DNA from: Aselliscus stoliczkanus
Taxonomy: Eukaryota; Chordata; Mammalia; Chiroptera; Hipposideridae
DNA: 64,000 nucleotides
Direction: 5' to 3'
Assembly (NCBI GenBank): GCA_033961575.1
Contig: CM066728.1
Location: 99,338,852-99,402,851 of the forward strand
Every line of letters starts with the position of its first letter. Positions within the stretch are counted from its first letter, which is position 1. A model generated the notes under the pieces. That model saw only the letters and a program-made list of their open reading frames with translations, made no database searches and had not been told where the DNA came from. This document shows, one piece after another, positions 47,227-59,720 of this stretch. The translations under genes were made by a program, and so were the position numbers.

Positions 47227-47433
47227 CATATGTTGTTTCTAAGATGATGTATTACAAAAAGATGCTAAAGAAACAGTTGTTTTTTAACTTCTTTATCACA
47301 TAAATATTTACAATTTGTTTCTGTATATAACTTTTTAAGGAAAATATACATTATAATGCAGTCTAATGCAGTAGTTAAATTTATGCATTCTGGATTTAGC
47401 TAAATCTGCATATAAATCTTGTCTGTACAATTG

Positions 47434-48297
47434 TGACCGGAAAATGGGCTCTTCTCCATGTGATGTCCAGCTCTTTGGCATCTCGAGCAAAGAATTGAAT
47501 GAGACACAGAAGTAAAGTGGCAAAAGAGCAGTTTATAAGAAGAGATAGTACACGTCAAAGAAAGAAGCAGGCCCAAGCAATACAAAATGGCTCAAGGGCC
47601 CTGACTAAGGAGATCTTTAGTTTTAATCCTTTTTCTCTAGAATAGGCTGTTCCTTGCCAGGTATGAGACCATTTGATTGACACCTATGATTGACAAGAGG
47701 TTATTACCTCATCCTTACCATGTGTAGGTGGCTGGTCTAATCTAGTTAGGTATTTTGTTTTGTTTTGGGTTTGTTTGTTTTTTTTGAGGGTAGTGTCACT
47801 GGCCCTCGTATGTGGGACCGAACCGGGGTTGCTGGCTTCCCAAGCCAGCGCTTAACCACCGCACCACTCGGCCGGCCCTAGTTAGGTATTTTGTACCCAT
47901 TTGTTTCCCCACAGGGCTAGACAATTATAATGAAAAGGGGAAGTTTTGACCAGAGAGGGGAGATCTTTTGGGCAATGCTTCTGTGGGTTTTATTGGACAT
48001 GCAGAAATGCAGAAACCCAATGCCTGCCTCTAACTGCCTGCCTTGTTTTCCCCTTGAGAGATGTGATCCCCATAAAATCTCTATGGGAAGCTGAGGGACA
48101 AGAGGTCTTTTCTTCTGTATCTGCTTCCTGCTGGGCAGGGGAGTACAGCTGTCCCTGCCTATTGGGGGATTCACGGAACTCTCACCCTATCTGATCTCAG
48201 ATGAGAGCATGGAGTTTTGAGATCCACCTGGAAGACTGCGTTGGCTTCTTTGGTTGAGATTGGCAATCTTGTTGGGGAGTCATCTGAATCCCCAACA
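47434..48297 (-). repeat. LTR-like sequence hosting a SINE
   Basis: Less AT-rich than its surroundings. On the minus strand it could start TGTTGGGGATTCAGATGACTCC at 48297, with a polyadenylation-like AATAAAA (about 47990-47996) and a far end near 47434. Retroviral internal sequence is absent and no target duplication was found, so the LTR identity is tentative. A SINE at 47758-47877 splits it. The antisense and sense frames here (47917-48365) have no domain. Confidence 0.4.
47758..47877 (-). mobile_element. Short tRNA-derived SINE
   Basis: The minus strand reads GGCCGGCCGAGTGGTGCGGTGGTTAAGCGCTGG ... GAGGGCCAGTGACACTACCCTC then an A-rich tail interrupted by C. A perfect 16-bp duplication CTAGTTAGGTATTTTG flanks it (47742-47757 and 47878-47893). 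Confidence 0.93.
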
Positions 48298-48819
48298 CCC
48301 CTTAATGAGGAAAAATAGATTTTAATTAATAAATGCCTTAAAGAGCAGAGCTCAAAGCTTTTCATGCAGAGTGACTATGTGATGGAAAATTTGTCAGCTC
48401 TCATAGAGCCTGTGACCATTCAACCAGTCACTCAGGTGTTGTCAACTGTCCTGAGCTGGGTCCAGAAAGGGTTTGGAAAGGATCAATAGGTTTCAATATT
48501 TACAATCAACAAGTATACTGGATTGGGGAAATGTTAAAACCTATTTACTTTCTGGGATAAAATTATCAAAGAGTTAGGTCCAGAATGGCTTGGAGTGTTG
48601 GGAAGTCACAGGCTTTTAAGTAGTTATCTGAAGCAAGTGTGGGAGATTTCTATGATTCTGATGAAAAAAAATCTGTTTTCTAGGATTAAGAAAATGATTA
48701 GAAGAGTAATCAGAGCCAGGGGCTAAAGAACTAAGAAACTAGGAAGAAGGAGGCTTACAATTTCTGTAGGAAAGATGGGGGGAGGGGGGGTTACTCTCTT
48801 GGCCCATAACACGATCACT

Positions 48820-48990
48820 AGCCATGTGACATTGGGGAAAACTCAGACTTTCTGTTCTTTAGTTTTTTTGTCTGTAAAATAGCATAGTTTTTCCTATTTC
48901 ATGGATATTTGAAAAATATTTATCCAAGGGAGGTTGGTGAGATATCAAGGAGGTAACTTAAGTCCAGAGAACACAATAAGCTGTACTAAT
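48820..48990 (+). repeat. MIR SINE relic
   Basis: 'tcactagccatgtgacattggggaaaactcagactttctgttctttagtttttttgtctgtaaaatagcat' is the conserved MIR core in degraded form, followed by the MIR-like 'atttcatggatatttg'. Confidence 0.7.
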
Positions 48991-49499
48991 ACATGCTAGC
49001 TAATATTGTTGTAAGATAGTATTTCAGTGTGATTTCAAAAAATTTCTTTCTATTGTATAAATTTAATTATTGTATGCATTGTGGAGTAACATTTGTGTTA
49101 AGTTTTCTATTATATTAAAGCCAAATTCTGTGTGCTGTTTATTAAAGAAGAGGAAAGAAATCTAAGAAACAATAGGCTTCATAAACATTGTCTCAATATG
49201 CCCCTGATGTTATAAAAGAAGCAACTCAAGCACAGATGTAGAAACCCACAGAGGGAAGACAATGGGGAGACACAGGGAGGGTGCTATCTACAAGTCATGG
49301 ACTCTTGAGGCTACACAACTGGCAGAGAGGTTGGGACAAATTCCCCCTCACAGCCCTTGGAAAGAACCAATTGTTCTGACACCATTATGTCAGATATCTT
49401 TTTTCCCTAACTAAGAAGCAAGGCATTTTTTTTTTTGTTGTTATTTAAGCTACCCAGTTTATGGCACTTTGTTTGGGTAGCTCGAAGGAAAGTAACACA

Positions 49500-49700
49500 A
49501 AGTCAGATTGATTCTTCAAGGGAATTCAATGGAGAATGACGGTCATATCAACAATTGGTGCTGGGACAACTGGATAGGTATATGGGACAAAATTAATACC
49601 ATGGTTCCTTCACACAATAAATTATAAAAGGTATTAAAATGGATCATGGACTTAAACAAAGGTAAAGCGACAAAAATTGTAGAAGAAATGATAAGACTGC
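49500..49700 (+). mobile_element. L1 ORF2 3' fragment
   Basis: 'caattggtgctgggacaactggatag', 'aattaataccatggttccttcac', 'aaaatggatcatggacttaaa' and 'aaaattgtagaagaaatgataag' follow the conserved C-terminal part of L1 ORF2. It runs directly into LTR-like sequence. Confidence 0.75.
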
Positions 49701-49711
49701 AATAGTTTCTG

Positions 49712-50515
49712 AGAAGGGAAGCCAGACCATGTTCCGATGTCTGGGATGAACAACTCTGAGTCCAGGCAATTAGGAGAAGAAGGAAGACAAGGAAAAAGAC
49801 AGGAGAAGAAGCAGAAGTGTTCAGCTGTTTGCTCTAGGAAATACTAGCTCTTGGAAGATACTGTGAACCAAGTAAACACACTTCCTTTTCAGGAGGAGCA
49901 ACCTGCTGTTTAGAGCACATAAAATATACCATAAACAAGGTTGTTATTGGATTGAAGTTTGCAAAACAAGTTGTTAACTAGTAGGTGTGAGACTAATAAG
50001 AGTAAAGTGAAAGTAAACATGTTTATGTGCAGAACATATACATGAAAACAACCATATTTATGTTTTTGTGTGAAACTGAGCATAACAAAATTGTGTGATA
50101 AACACCTTCACCAAAACAACTTTTAGTTGTTACCTAAGAAGTAAACAAGTCCAAGGAAAAGAGGATAAAAGTAGAACTCCAGAGCAACACCAGGAGCAGT
50201 CTGACTGGACACTCCGGCTAAGACCCTCTGCAAGGTGCAAGCCACGATACTCCAGGACTCTCCGAAGCTCTTCCTTGCTAGACCAGCTTCCTTAGACCCG
50301 TTGTGGGACTCATCATCTCTCCCAGACCAGGGAGGGACCTTCTCCATCTCGATGGACTCTGGGACTTGGTTCGTTATTAAATTCTATTCTGTCCGGTCGA
50401 ACCCTCTGTGCTCACCAGAGCATTGGCCTCTGGAGGGACATTGGTTCCCAAACAAAGCTGTGTGACTCACTCTATCTGAACCTGTGTGTCAGAACTTTGT
50501 TCCCCACTCACATCA
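49712..50515 (+). repeat. LTR-like sequence
   Basis: From about 49712 to 50515 the base composition rises. In order there are a TATA-like 'gaggataaaagtagaac' (about 50160), a C/T-rich leader, an ATTAAA (about 50378) followed by 'ttctattctgtccgg', and an end near 'ccccactcaca'. The layout is that of a class I or III ERV LTR on the plus strand; it appears to sit in an L1. Boundaries and family are uncertain. The frames 50095-50465 are within it. Confidence 0.5.
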
Positions 50516-51660
50516 TGAGTACCATGCAGAGACAAAGGGCCCTGCTGAGGGGTTAATGTCCCTTGACTTTCAGGAAGAGGCTGAAATGTGGCGACTGCCC
50601 TTCTAGTCACTTGCGACACTTGCTCACCAAAGCTTATTCCAAAACCTCATGTCCTTGTGCCTACCCAGTCCAAAGCCTTCATGCCATAAACTACTTACTC
50701 CCATCTAATTTCTTGATTTTCAATGAGGCCCTAAAAACCTGTAAATGTCCTCCCTCATTTTTCCATTTAAAAATAGTATTGAAATCTGTTCAAGTTGTTT
50801 ATTACTGCAAAAAGCCCAATGAATTAACTTTGCTTCAATGAGTGGGTTTTTTGATATTATTTGAGGAATTGTTAGTGGCATTACTTATACCTGGTTTGTC
50901 AGAGGCCCTGGTCTTAAACTAATACAATCAGAAAATGTACTGTGCCAATCTCAACCAAATCTTAATGCAGGGAAAAATAAGATAGTTCAAGAGAATTCTG
51001 TGGGTATTGGGGAAATTTAAACTTATCTGCACAGTAAATGGCATGAATTTGTGTTTATTTTTATAGGTGTTAAATGAGATTCATAAATTATGTAGTAGTT
51101 TTTTTTTTATCTTAGGATGTACTGGAATATTTTTTGTCAAATTGTTATTTATCTTCACATGGTATACCAAAACAAATGATGTATAGACAAATAAAAAATA
51201 TTAAGTATACACAGATAATTGTTAAAATGCTTAAATCTAGCTGGAGGATATATGCATGCTTATTATAGTAGGTTTCAATCTTTTTTTTAAAAATGTATTA
51301 AAAAACCTGAGAAAAATTTTCCAACCAAACCTTTGTAGAATCACATACCAGACTTACCACTTTCTAGTCTCCAAGATGGTTATTTTGAGATTCCTGAAGT
51401 TTACCAAAAAAATCTTACCTTTTACATCTCAAGTACAGAATCTAAATTATATATCATAATATCCTACCAAAGAGCTTTGTCAATTTACTCAAAGTTTTAT
51501 ACCCGTAATATAGAAGGTAGACATTTAAATTACATTTGATACATTTCATGTTCTACATTATTGCCTAGATAGATACTTTGGGGGGAAAATGCAAATATAT
51601 GCATATACATAATATATACATATGCATATAAACATGTATATTTATAACTAAGCATTATTT
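50516..51660. other. No gene recognised
   Basis: Frame 50563-50841 (92 codons) has no recognised domain. The rest is AT-rich without a named repeat. Confidence 0.4.
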
Positions 51661-51675
51661 TCTTCTAATATTTTT

Positions 51676-51798
51676 TTGTTGTTTTTGTTTTGTTTTGTTT
51701 CTTTGAGGACAGCGTCACTGGCCCTCACATGTGGGACCCGAACCAGGGCCGCCAGCCTCCCAAGTCAGTGTTTAACCACAGCGCCACTCGAACAGCCC
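51676..51798 (-). mobile_element. Short tRNA-derived SINE
   Basis: Minus-strand head GGCTGTTCGAGTGGCGCTGTGGTTAA, B box GGTTCGGGTCCC and GAGGGCCAGTGACGCTGTCCTC, with an A/C-rich tail. Flanks TCTTCTAATATTTT (51661-51674 and 51799-51812) are a perfect duplication. Confidence 0.92.
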
Positions 51799-51812
51799 TC
51801 TTCTAATATTTT

Positions 51813-52489
51813 GAATGAGATAGAAAGGACCAAATCACAAACATAGCTATTTTAGCCTTTAGTGAAGAAAAGGGTATTTTAGAAGCTTCAAAATGACAGA
51901 GCTCTCTGCTGAAACACTCCAGGAAACTCATGAATTACTGCTCCTGTGCTTCCATAAACTCATTAAAATGTGAAAAGGAGAAAAGGGAAAAGGAAAACAA
52001 AAAGGTTTTCATCCAAATCTACCAAAAACGATTAAGTATCATGAAAATTGCATCTGGGCTTTGGAGCAGGTGAATAGAAGGCCTACCCAGGACTGATAAC
52101 CCACTGGCTGATATTTAATTCAAAATTACTATTCACACCATCTCAAATTCCAGAGAAAGTGGTGGTCTGGTCTAACAAATGCTGATATGAACAAGATTGT
52201 CATACAAAGGCTAGTACCATGTGTGTCAGACTTAAAATAGAAATATCATCCAATTTTGGGTCATGGATGATAAAATGTCCACTAATATTGGCTTCTGTTG
52301 AAATTTACAATGCTAAATAATTTTAAGAGAATATCGTGGCTATGGTTTAGATTTCAAATAAAAATATATATAGCATATATTTATCATGAATAGATAATTT
52401 TATATAGATAGAATTTTATATAAACATAGAAACATATGTATATGCATATGTACACTTGTATTTATCTGTAAAGATATATGTACACCTAT
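51813..52489. other. No gene recognised
   Basis: AT-rich. The last part (52360-52480) is rich in 'atatata/gtatat' words. Confidence 0.45.
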
Positions 52490-52985
52490 GTCACACTTCA
52501 GCATTATTCATAGTGGCCAAGACATAGAAACAACTGAAATGTCCTATGATAGACGATTGGATAAAGAAGGTGTGGTACATATATACAATGAAATATTACT
52601 CATCCATAGAGAAGATGAAATAATAACATTTGCAACATGGATGGATCTTGAGATTATCCTGCTAAGCGAAATAAGTCAGAAAATAATTGAGAACCATATG
52701 GCTTCACTCATGTGACATATTAAACTGAAAGCAACAAACGAACAAGACAAACAAACAAAAAATCATAGACATAGACAACAGTTTAGTGGTTACCAGAAGG
52801 TAAGGGGGGAGGGGAGTGATAGAAGAGGAAAAAGGGGGTCAAATATATGGAGATAGAAGGAGAACTGACTCTGGGTAGTGAACACACAATGCAATATGTA
52901 GATGATGTATTATAGAAATGTACAGTTGAAGCGTATATAATTTTACTAATCAATGTCACCCCAATACATTTAGTAAAGATTAAAA
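52490..52985 (+). mobile_element. L1 3' end (end of ORF2 plus 3' UTR)
   Basis: 'agcattattcatagtggccaagacatagaaacaactgaaatgtc', 'gataaagaaggtgtggtacatatatacaatgaaatattactca' and 'gcaacatggatggatcttgagattat' are the classic L1 ORF2 C-terminal text. They are followed by 'ttagtggttaccagaagg', the G-rich block and 'tgaacacacaatgcaatatgtag...tgtcaccccaata'. It is 5'-truncated and ends in A-rich DNA. It is the least damaged copy of this 3' end in the window and serves as reference for 215-1640 and 5905-5990. Confidence 0.9.
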
Positions 52986-53588
52986 AAGTCTAAATGTTTT
53001 CACACAAGTGTTTTAAATCTGGCCTTTGTAAAAGGACATATATAACCACTCACCTGTATTAAGTATATTTTTAATCATTTTAAATCAACTATCATTTTTT
53101 AAGATTTGTAAAAAATACTTAAAATATAACTGTGTATAAAATACTGTTTCCCTTTTCTTAAATACATTTGGAAATAATGGGGAGAAAAGTATTTGGACTA
53201 AATTTGATAAATATATAATTTATTACTTATATAATTTTTATATTAATAAATTTATATTATAAATGTAAAAATATACTATTAATTTAAATATGAAATTTAT
53301 ATCATTAACAGGGTGTTATAAAAAGTTGAACAGTAAAAAAATAACAAAACAAGAGATGGGGAGGAGCAGGCCAAAAAAAATATAAAAGCCATAATGTAAA
53401 ATTTTATAAAATCAGGGAAACATATATTACTTATATTTGAATGAGAATAAATTATGAGAAAGCTTTAGGAAATACTCAGTATTATTTCTGTCAAGCCTTT
53501 TTCTATATTCTTCTGTGTCTCATCAGAATCTTATTACTTAACATTAAATTATCTAACATTATTGTCAGTATATGACTAATAATGAGTA
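52986..53588. other. No gene recognised; very AT-rich
   Basis: Mostly A/T with runs such as 'tttatattaataaatttatattataaa'. Nothing coding. Confidence 0.5.
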
Positions 53589-53601
53589 ATTGTGCATTCT
53601 T

Positions 53602-53729
53602 TGTTTGAGTTTTTTGTGTTTGTTTGTTTTTTTGAGGGCAGTGTCACTGGCCCTCATATGTGGGACCGAACCGGGGCCGCTGGCTTCCCAAGCCAGCGCT
53701 TAACCACCACGCCACTCGGCCGGCCCTTG
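53602..53729 (-). mobile_element. Short tRNA-derived SINE
   Basis: A well preserved copy: minus-strand GGGCCGGCCGAGTGGCGTGGTGGTTAAGCGCTGG, then GGTTCGGTCCCACATATGAGGGCCAGTGACACTGCCCTC and an A/C tail. A perfect 13-bp duplication ATTGTGCATTCTT flanks it (53589-53601 and 53730-53742). Confidence 0.94.
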
Positions 53730-54589
53730 ATTGTGCATTCTTAATAGCAGGTATGATCCCCCTTTATGTTTTGTTGCCTATCCTCTTAATATTTAATCAT
53801 ACCTAATAATTCCCCAGTCTTATTTTGTCATTAAAATCTGTATGATCTAGAAAATAGAATTAATAAATTTCAAATATATAATTTCAGCCCTAATTCCTCT
53901 TTTAAGTACCTTTATTCTCATTTCTACTGTATCTTTCGGAAATATGTCAGAGACACATGAGACCCAGCCTATCTACAGTGAGCCTAAATTGTGCTGTCAG
54001 GCAATGAACCATTCTCCTATTTCAATAGTCCCAATTTTGATAGATCACCAAAATCCACCTGATTTCCAAAGCCAGAAAGTGGGATGTCCTCTTGACCTGT
54101 CCCTCTTTTATCCTTTTTACATCCAATCACCCAATCTGTTGAATCTGTCATCTAGTCTACCCCTATGGTATGCTGACATCTCCAAATCTATGAATGTATC
54201 CTAAGCCATCTTCTTTGTTTAAAACTTTAATATTCAACTCTATTTTCTATAATCTCTACTTGAATGCATAATAAACAAATCACCCTTAAAATGTCCAGAT
54301 CACACTTGCAACTACCTTCCATGAAACTACCTATTTATCACCAGTTTTCTTCTTAGTAAGAAGCCTTATTATTATCCACTCAGTTGCTCAAATTGAAAAT
54401 CTAAAAGTAATTTGTTTATTTGTGTTTTTTTGTTTGTTTTACCCCTTCACATCTAAAATATAGTCACTTAATAAATCCTCTAGGCACTAAGTCGCCATTA
54501 TATTCTAGATATGAAGGCATAGCATCATCTCTAATGCTAAAATCCTAGTCTGAGTCATGGCAAACTTCTACCTGGACTTCAGCATAAGT

Positions 54590-55640
54590 TTCTAACTAAT
54601 CTTCCTGTAACCATGCTGGTACTTTATAGTTCAGATTGAGCTTTCCAAATGATACATTTGACTATGTCACCCCTTTATTAACATCTACCAACCTCTCTGA
54701 TCCACTAGTAGCTTACTATTAATAGCATAATAAAATGCAATGTCTCATTTTAAAGGAACTAACTAATTGGACTCATTACTATTTTTTGGACGTTGGTCCC
54801 AAAGCCTTTTCACTCTATCTCTCTGCCTCAGCACCTCAGCCACACTCAAGATGGTAGTGTGAGTAGTGAACCCCAAACATGTCTACAAACATGTCTACAT
54901 CCTAATCCCCACAACGTATTGTTGCTACCTTATATGGAAAACATAACCCTGCAGCTATGATTAAGTTAAGGATCTTGAAATGGGGAGATTATTCTTGATT
55001 ATCTGAATAGGCTATAAATGCAATAAAAATGTCTTTATAGTAAGGAGGCAGTAGCAGATTAGACCAGAGAAAAGAAGGCAATATGGAATGCTGTGGCTAC
55101 AAATCAAGGGATGCTGGCAGCCATCAGAAGCTGGAATAGACAAGGGCAAGGAATGGATTCCTGCTTAGAGCCTCTGGATGGAGTGCAGCCCCATTGGTAC
55201 CTTGATTTTACCCAGAGATCAGACTTCCAGCCTAAGAGAATACGTTTCTGGTGTTTTAAAACCCTAATTCTGTGGCCATTTATCACAGCATCCATAGGAA
55301 ACCAATACCTTTCCCTTTTTCTCTGTCTCTGTTTCAGTTTGCATACATTGTTATTTTCAACAGAATACTCTTCACTTAGGTCTTTGCATAGATGGGTCTT
55401 TGTCATCATTTAGGGCATAGCATTCAGGTCAAAATTTTCCTTTCAGAAAATGTTTCCCTAGACATCCTGGATTGATAACATCTGTCACCCAATTACCTTC
55501 AATTACAGGAATGACTAGGCTTTCCTTTTCTTTTCAAAATCACAGAACACTCAGAAAGTACCTTATGAGTTATATATCCAATGTCTGTCTTCTCCCAGAA
55601 GAATGTGAGATCTATGTGTATGTGGTCTAACATTTTTAAT
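54590..55640 (+). repeat. L2 LINE relic, split by another old repeat
   Basis: Left part: 'ttgagctttccaaatgatacatttgactatgtcacccctttattaacatctaccaac', 'aaaatgcaatgtctcat', 'cactctatctctctgcctcagcacctcagccacactc'. Right part (55390-55640): 'cattcaggtcaaaattttcctttcagaaaatgtttccctagac', 'cagaacactcagaaagtacc', 'ctcccagaagaatgtgagatc'. The order is that of mammalian L2; the intervening 54870-55310 is another repeat. Confidence 0.65.
54870..55310 (+). repeat. Old mammalian interspersed repeat, copy 2
   Basis: 'aaacatgtctacatcctaatccccacaacgtattg', 'gattaagttaaggatcttgaaatggggagattattcttgattatctgaatagg', 'agccatcagaagctggaatagacaagg', 'gattcctgcttagagcctc' and 'taggaaaccaatac' match the repeat at 27520-28010 in order. 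Frames on both strands at 55093-55413 lie here and are not genes. Confidence 0.72.
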
Positions 55641-55749
55641 TTAAAAAAAAAATTGCTTAAGGTAAGTAAATTTATGTCCTAAAATATTGTCCTCAGTATT
55701 AGGTTATTTAATAATGAATAGAAATATTCATTTCTACGACCTTATCTAT

Positions 55750-55830
55750 TTCCTGTTGGGTTTTTTTGTTGTTGTTGTTGTTTGTTTGTTTGTTTGTTTA
55801 TTTGTTTTTGAGGGTAGGGTAACTGGTCTA
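55750..55830 (-). mobile_element. Possible 5'-truncated short SINE
   Basis: A T/G-rich run (ttgttgttgtttgtttgtttgttt...) followed by 'gagggtagggtaactgg' resembles the 3' end and tail of the short SINE family on the minus strand; the head is missing. Confidence 0.45.
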
Positions 55831-58800
55831 CATAAGAATAATTTATATGGACAGACATTAGTAAACCAAAGAATGAATGAATCATTTAAGGGAGCTAAGT
55901 CTGAATTAACATCAAGTGGTGAGTGAAAGCTCAAATTATATGCATTATCTGAAGCTACAGAGAAACATCTGACATTTGAAGGTCACATAAGAGAGACTCT
56001 TCAAAAAGATGGAGACTGTTTTACATATATTTACACAAAATTGAAAGAATTGCATATTTTTCTAAAGAGGTTAAAACTTTGGAGAATAATAGAGATTGTT
56101 TTATATTCAACTGCTTCTTATTATTTGTGACTATTTCTTGCTTCATTACATTTCTTCAGGAAGAGGCAATAAATGCAAACTTTTCTGTCAAAATTCAGCC
56201 TCCATTCTTACATTACCCACATCTGATTTCAGCATAAATGTCATGAACTATGCAAATGCACATTTTTCAACAGAGCTCAATAGACCCTCTAAATTGACAG
56301 AAAACCTGCCTACTTGCATTTTTCCTTTCCAAAGCTACCCATTTTCTGTTTTTGTGATGTGAGCAAGACACATTTTGTAACATAAAGTTCATGTATACAT
56401 GACATACAAAGAAATCAAAAGAAAATAGTGGGAAGCTTTCGAAGATATCATACCACAACATGCTACCCAGAAATATAACTTTTATTTAGAAGCTTCCCAC
56501 ATAGGAACTAACAGCAACAACTTACTCAATAGACATCTTGTCTGATCCCAAAGTGCTTGCACCTTTGTTGTGAATTCAATAATAGACTATAATGATTTCT
56601 TCGCAAACAATCATTGTGTAACTGTTTGCACATCCTTATGAGATATTTGTCTTTAAGGAGGAAATTGGAATTCAATATTTAAGACATTTGAAAGGAGAAA
56701 GTCAATAAAGTGATAAAGATGAGATGGATGGTAAGATGAAAGCAGTGACCCTGACTCTTTGTAGGATGAGCTTGTGCAGTATTGCGTAACAGCTTATCGA
56801 AAAGGGCTTTTCAAAGGTTATTTTTCTATTCCACTGAAAGTATTGAGAAACCATTATTTTTGTAGTTGAAAGTTTTTAACTCTCATATTTTTCCGGTATG
56901 CCGGCTTCTTCAATTTCTCGACACTGAAATAGAACGTTGTGAAGTTTTTACTCTTGCTCAGCAGTTCCATGACAGGGAAATGAGCTACTTGAAAAATGCT
57001 AGAAGCCCGTTTCAGTGGGAACGCTGCAGGTGACCCTTCTCTCCTGCCAATATAGAGGTGCAGCATTACTAGGAGAAGATCTGGCATCATCTTCATAGGG
57101 GTGTAAAACAGGCCTGGGGGAATTTATTTCCTGTTGGGAAGTAGAGAAGAGCAGGAGGACCCAACTGGCAGCCAAAATGATTTAACCCAGCAGACATATG
57201 ACTGCAGGGCATTTGTAAATAAAGCAAGTTTGATCAACTGGAAATGCGAAAACTACAAAAAAAAAAAATCACACATTTGTCCAAGCCTGCTACATGTAAC
57301 CAATCTCTTCTTGCAGCTGACACCTGCAGTCCAGCCTCTGTAAACTCGCTGATAACCCCATTCATGCTCCAATATCTCAACGTTCCCCTTTGTCCTCCCC
57401 ACCCCAAGGATGCCCTCCTTTCTCTATGGCCTTGGGCATCTGGTCCATGGGTCAGCCTTCTATGCAGATGTCCTCCTTACTCTACTTGGGCTCTTAACTC
57501 CCTCCAGGCTGCTGGGGACACTTCTCCCCTCCATGCAAAACCTCCTTTTCTCGCTCAGTCACATACAGTAGTTTTCAGATTGAATTGTTTTAAAATGGAA
57601 TAACGAAGAGAAATAGACAACATTCAACATTTTGATTTCTGAGACTCAAAATGGTTTTGAGTTTTTAGATGGCTAACAAGTAGCAATTACTGGCAATAAG
57701 AAGAAAGCGATTGTAATGGTTGGAATTAAGGCTAGGTTGACATATGTGTAGTAAATATTAGGTATTCATTCTTCATTTCTATTTAGTTGATTGTACATGT
57801 GTTAACATTTTTGTTTTCTGCTTAATGATTTGTTTAATTGATGACCATTCCCTTGATTAATTATATGTGCTGTATATGACCATGGGACAATTAGAATTCT
57901 ACGTATGAAACCAAATAAATGTGCCCTGATGGTCCAATAGTAATCAACCATCCAACTTTTCCACTAATAAGCAAACAGCAAATATTATTGTATTTGCTAA
58001 TGACAGTTAAATGTTTCAAGTATTTTCAGATGTATTTGGAAGAAAACCCATTAAAAGTACAATTTACTCTATCAGGAAAAATAGCTATTGTCTTCATAAA
58101 ATATGTAAAGCTTTTATATTCAGCATTATGGTGCAGAGTTCGCTTTGTTTAAATCATAGATTGGGGGTTAATGCATATTAAAATACTTTTCTCACAGAGT
58201 GATAGGGTGACAGCTGAGGAATATGGGTACAATCTCCCATTCAATAAAGAATATAGATGAAATGAATTTGATTCTGCATTTGCATTTAATAAAATATTAA
58301 GATCTATTTATATTGATTGCTAAATATTTCTTAATAATAAAAAATAAAACACTCAAAATATTAATATTGCAAGATTTCTATAGTGTTAAGTAGGATAACA
58401 AATCTACCTTGCAGACTCAAAAAGAAAAAGAATAAATTTAATGCTGTCATTAACATACATATTTTATGAATTCCATTTGTTACTGTATCAAAATTGTTCC
58501 ACAACATCATCATACATTAGCATGGTATGTTTAATTTCTCAGCTGCTCTTACAACAGTCCCTATTGACTATGTTAGGAATCTAATAGGCTCATAAAAATT
58601 AATACATTTCCAAAAATACTTAAATCCAATAACTTGGAAGAAGTAGTGTAAAATTTCATGTGCTACACATGAAAAAAAAACACATAACAATTTTAACTTA
58701 AAAGAGCTAATTGATTCTGAAATAAAAAATAATGACATTGACAAAATATGACAACACATTGGTTAACATATGAATTACATTTCAGAGAGCTTAAAGACTT

Positions 58801-58890
58801 AAATATTGAAAGGTGGAAAAATAAGGAAAAGGAATCTTTTAGGAAAACATATATCGATAACATATTTTGAACCAACTGGAAACTGAGAAA
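55831..58890. other. No gene recognised
   Basis: Mostly AT-rich. 57290-57560 is pyrimidine-rich and GC-richer ('ctgacacctgcagtccagcctctg', 'ctccccaccccaaggatgccctcc') and might be an old LTR or exon-like remnant, but I find no splice-framed coding or LTR boundaries. The overlapping frames at 57134-57603 have no domain. Confidence 0.4.
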
Positions 58891-59380
58891 CTATTTTTAC
58901 AGTCATTTTTTTGGTTTTTTTTAAACAAACTTTTAGTACAATTTTAGATTTATAGAAAAATTGCAAAGGTAATATAGAGTTCTCATATATTCTGTATGAA
59001 GTTTGCCTATTGCTAATTTTTTTCATAATTTGGAAGCAATAATAAACCAATATGTATACTTTATTATAAAGTGCATTTTTAAAAGATTTGTTAGTGTTTG
59101 CTTAATTTGCCTTTTTATTTTCCAGGATCTCATCTAGCATACCATATTACACTTAGCTGTCTTATCTCCTTAGTCTCCTCTTAGCTATGACAGTTACGCA
59201 GGCTCACTTTTTGATAACCCTGACAGTTTTATGGAACACTGCACAGTTATTTTGTAGAATGCTTCTCTCTTTGGAATTATCTGATATTTTTCTTATGATT
59301 AGGCTGGTGCCATACATTTTGAGGAAGGATAACATGGTGTGAAAAATATCATCATCATCACATCATATCAAAAGTATTGA

Positions 59381-59487
59381 GGGGGCCGGCCAAGTGGCAC
59401 GGTGGTTAAGCGCTGGCTTAGGAAGCCAGCGGCCCCGGTTCGTTCCCACATATGAGGGCCAGTAACACTGCCTTCAAAAAAAAAAAA
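59381..59487 (+). mobile_element. Short tRNA-derived SINE
   Basis: Plus-strand GGGGGCCGGCCAAGTGGCACGGTGGTTAAGCGCTGGCTTAGGAAGCC, B box GGTTCGTTCCC, GAGGGCCAGTAACACTGCCTTC and a poly-A tail. Flanked by AAAAGTATTGA on both sides (59370-59380 and 59488-59498, first A shared with the tail). Confidence 0.92.
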
Positions 59488-59503
59488 AAAAGTATTGACT
59501 ATA

Positions 59504-59720
59504 CAGTTGACCCTTGAACAATGCAGAGGTTAAGAGAACCAATCCCCAGCACAGTTGAAAATCTGTGTACAACTTTTGACTCTTCAGTCAGCTCTTTGCA
59601 TACAGGAAATCAACCAACCTTGGATTGAAATAGCATTTTTGATCCACCATTGGGAATCTGCAGATGTGGAAACGACAGGCCAATTGTGTTTATTGTTGTG
59701 GTGGGGGGGAATGCATATAA
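59504..59720. mobile_element. Tigger-like DNA transposon fragment
   Basis: Starts TA-CAGTTGACCCTTGAACAATGCAG, the terminal repeat of Tigger-type elements. 'gttgaaaatctgtgtacaacttttgactc' and 'caaccaaccttggattgaaatagca' are further motifs of that group. No transposase frame remains. Confidence 0.6.

Noticed and set aside
57240..57603. Pyrimidine- and GC-richer block as a possible exon or LTR
   Set aside because: No splice-framed conserved protein text and no TG/CA ends or target duplication could be shown.
59381..59460. tRNA-like A and B boxes as possible tRNA genes (also in all other SINE copies)
   Set aside because: They sit at the head of repeated retroposons with A tails and target duplications; no proper cloverleaf with anticodon arm was evident.
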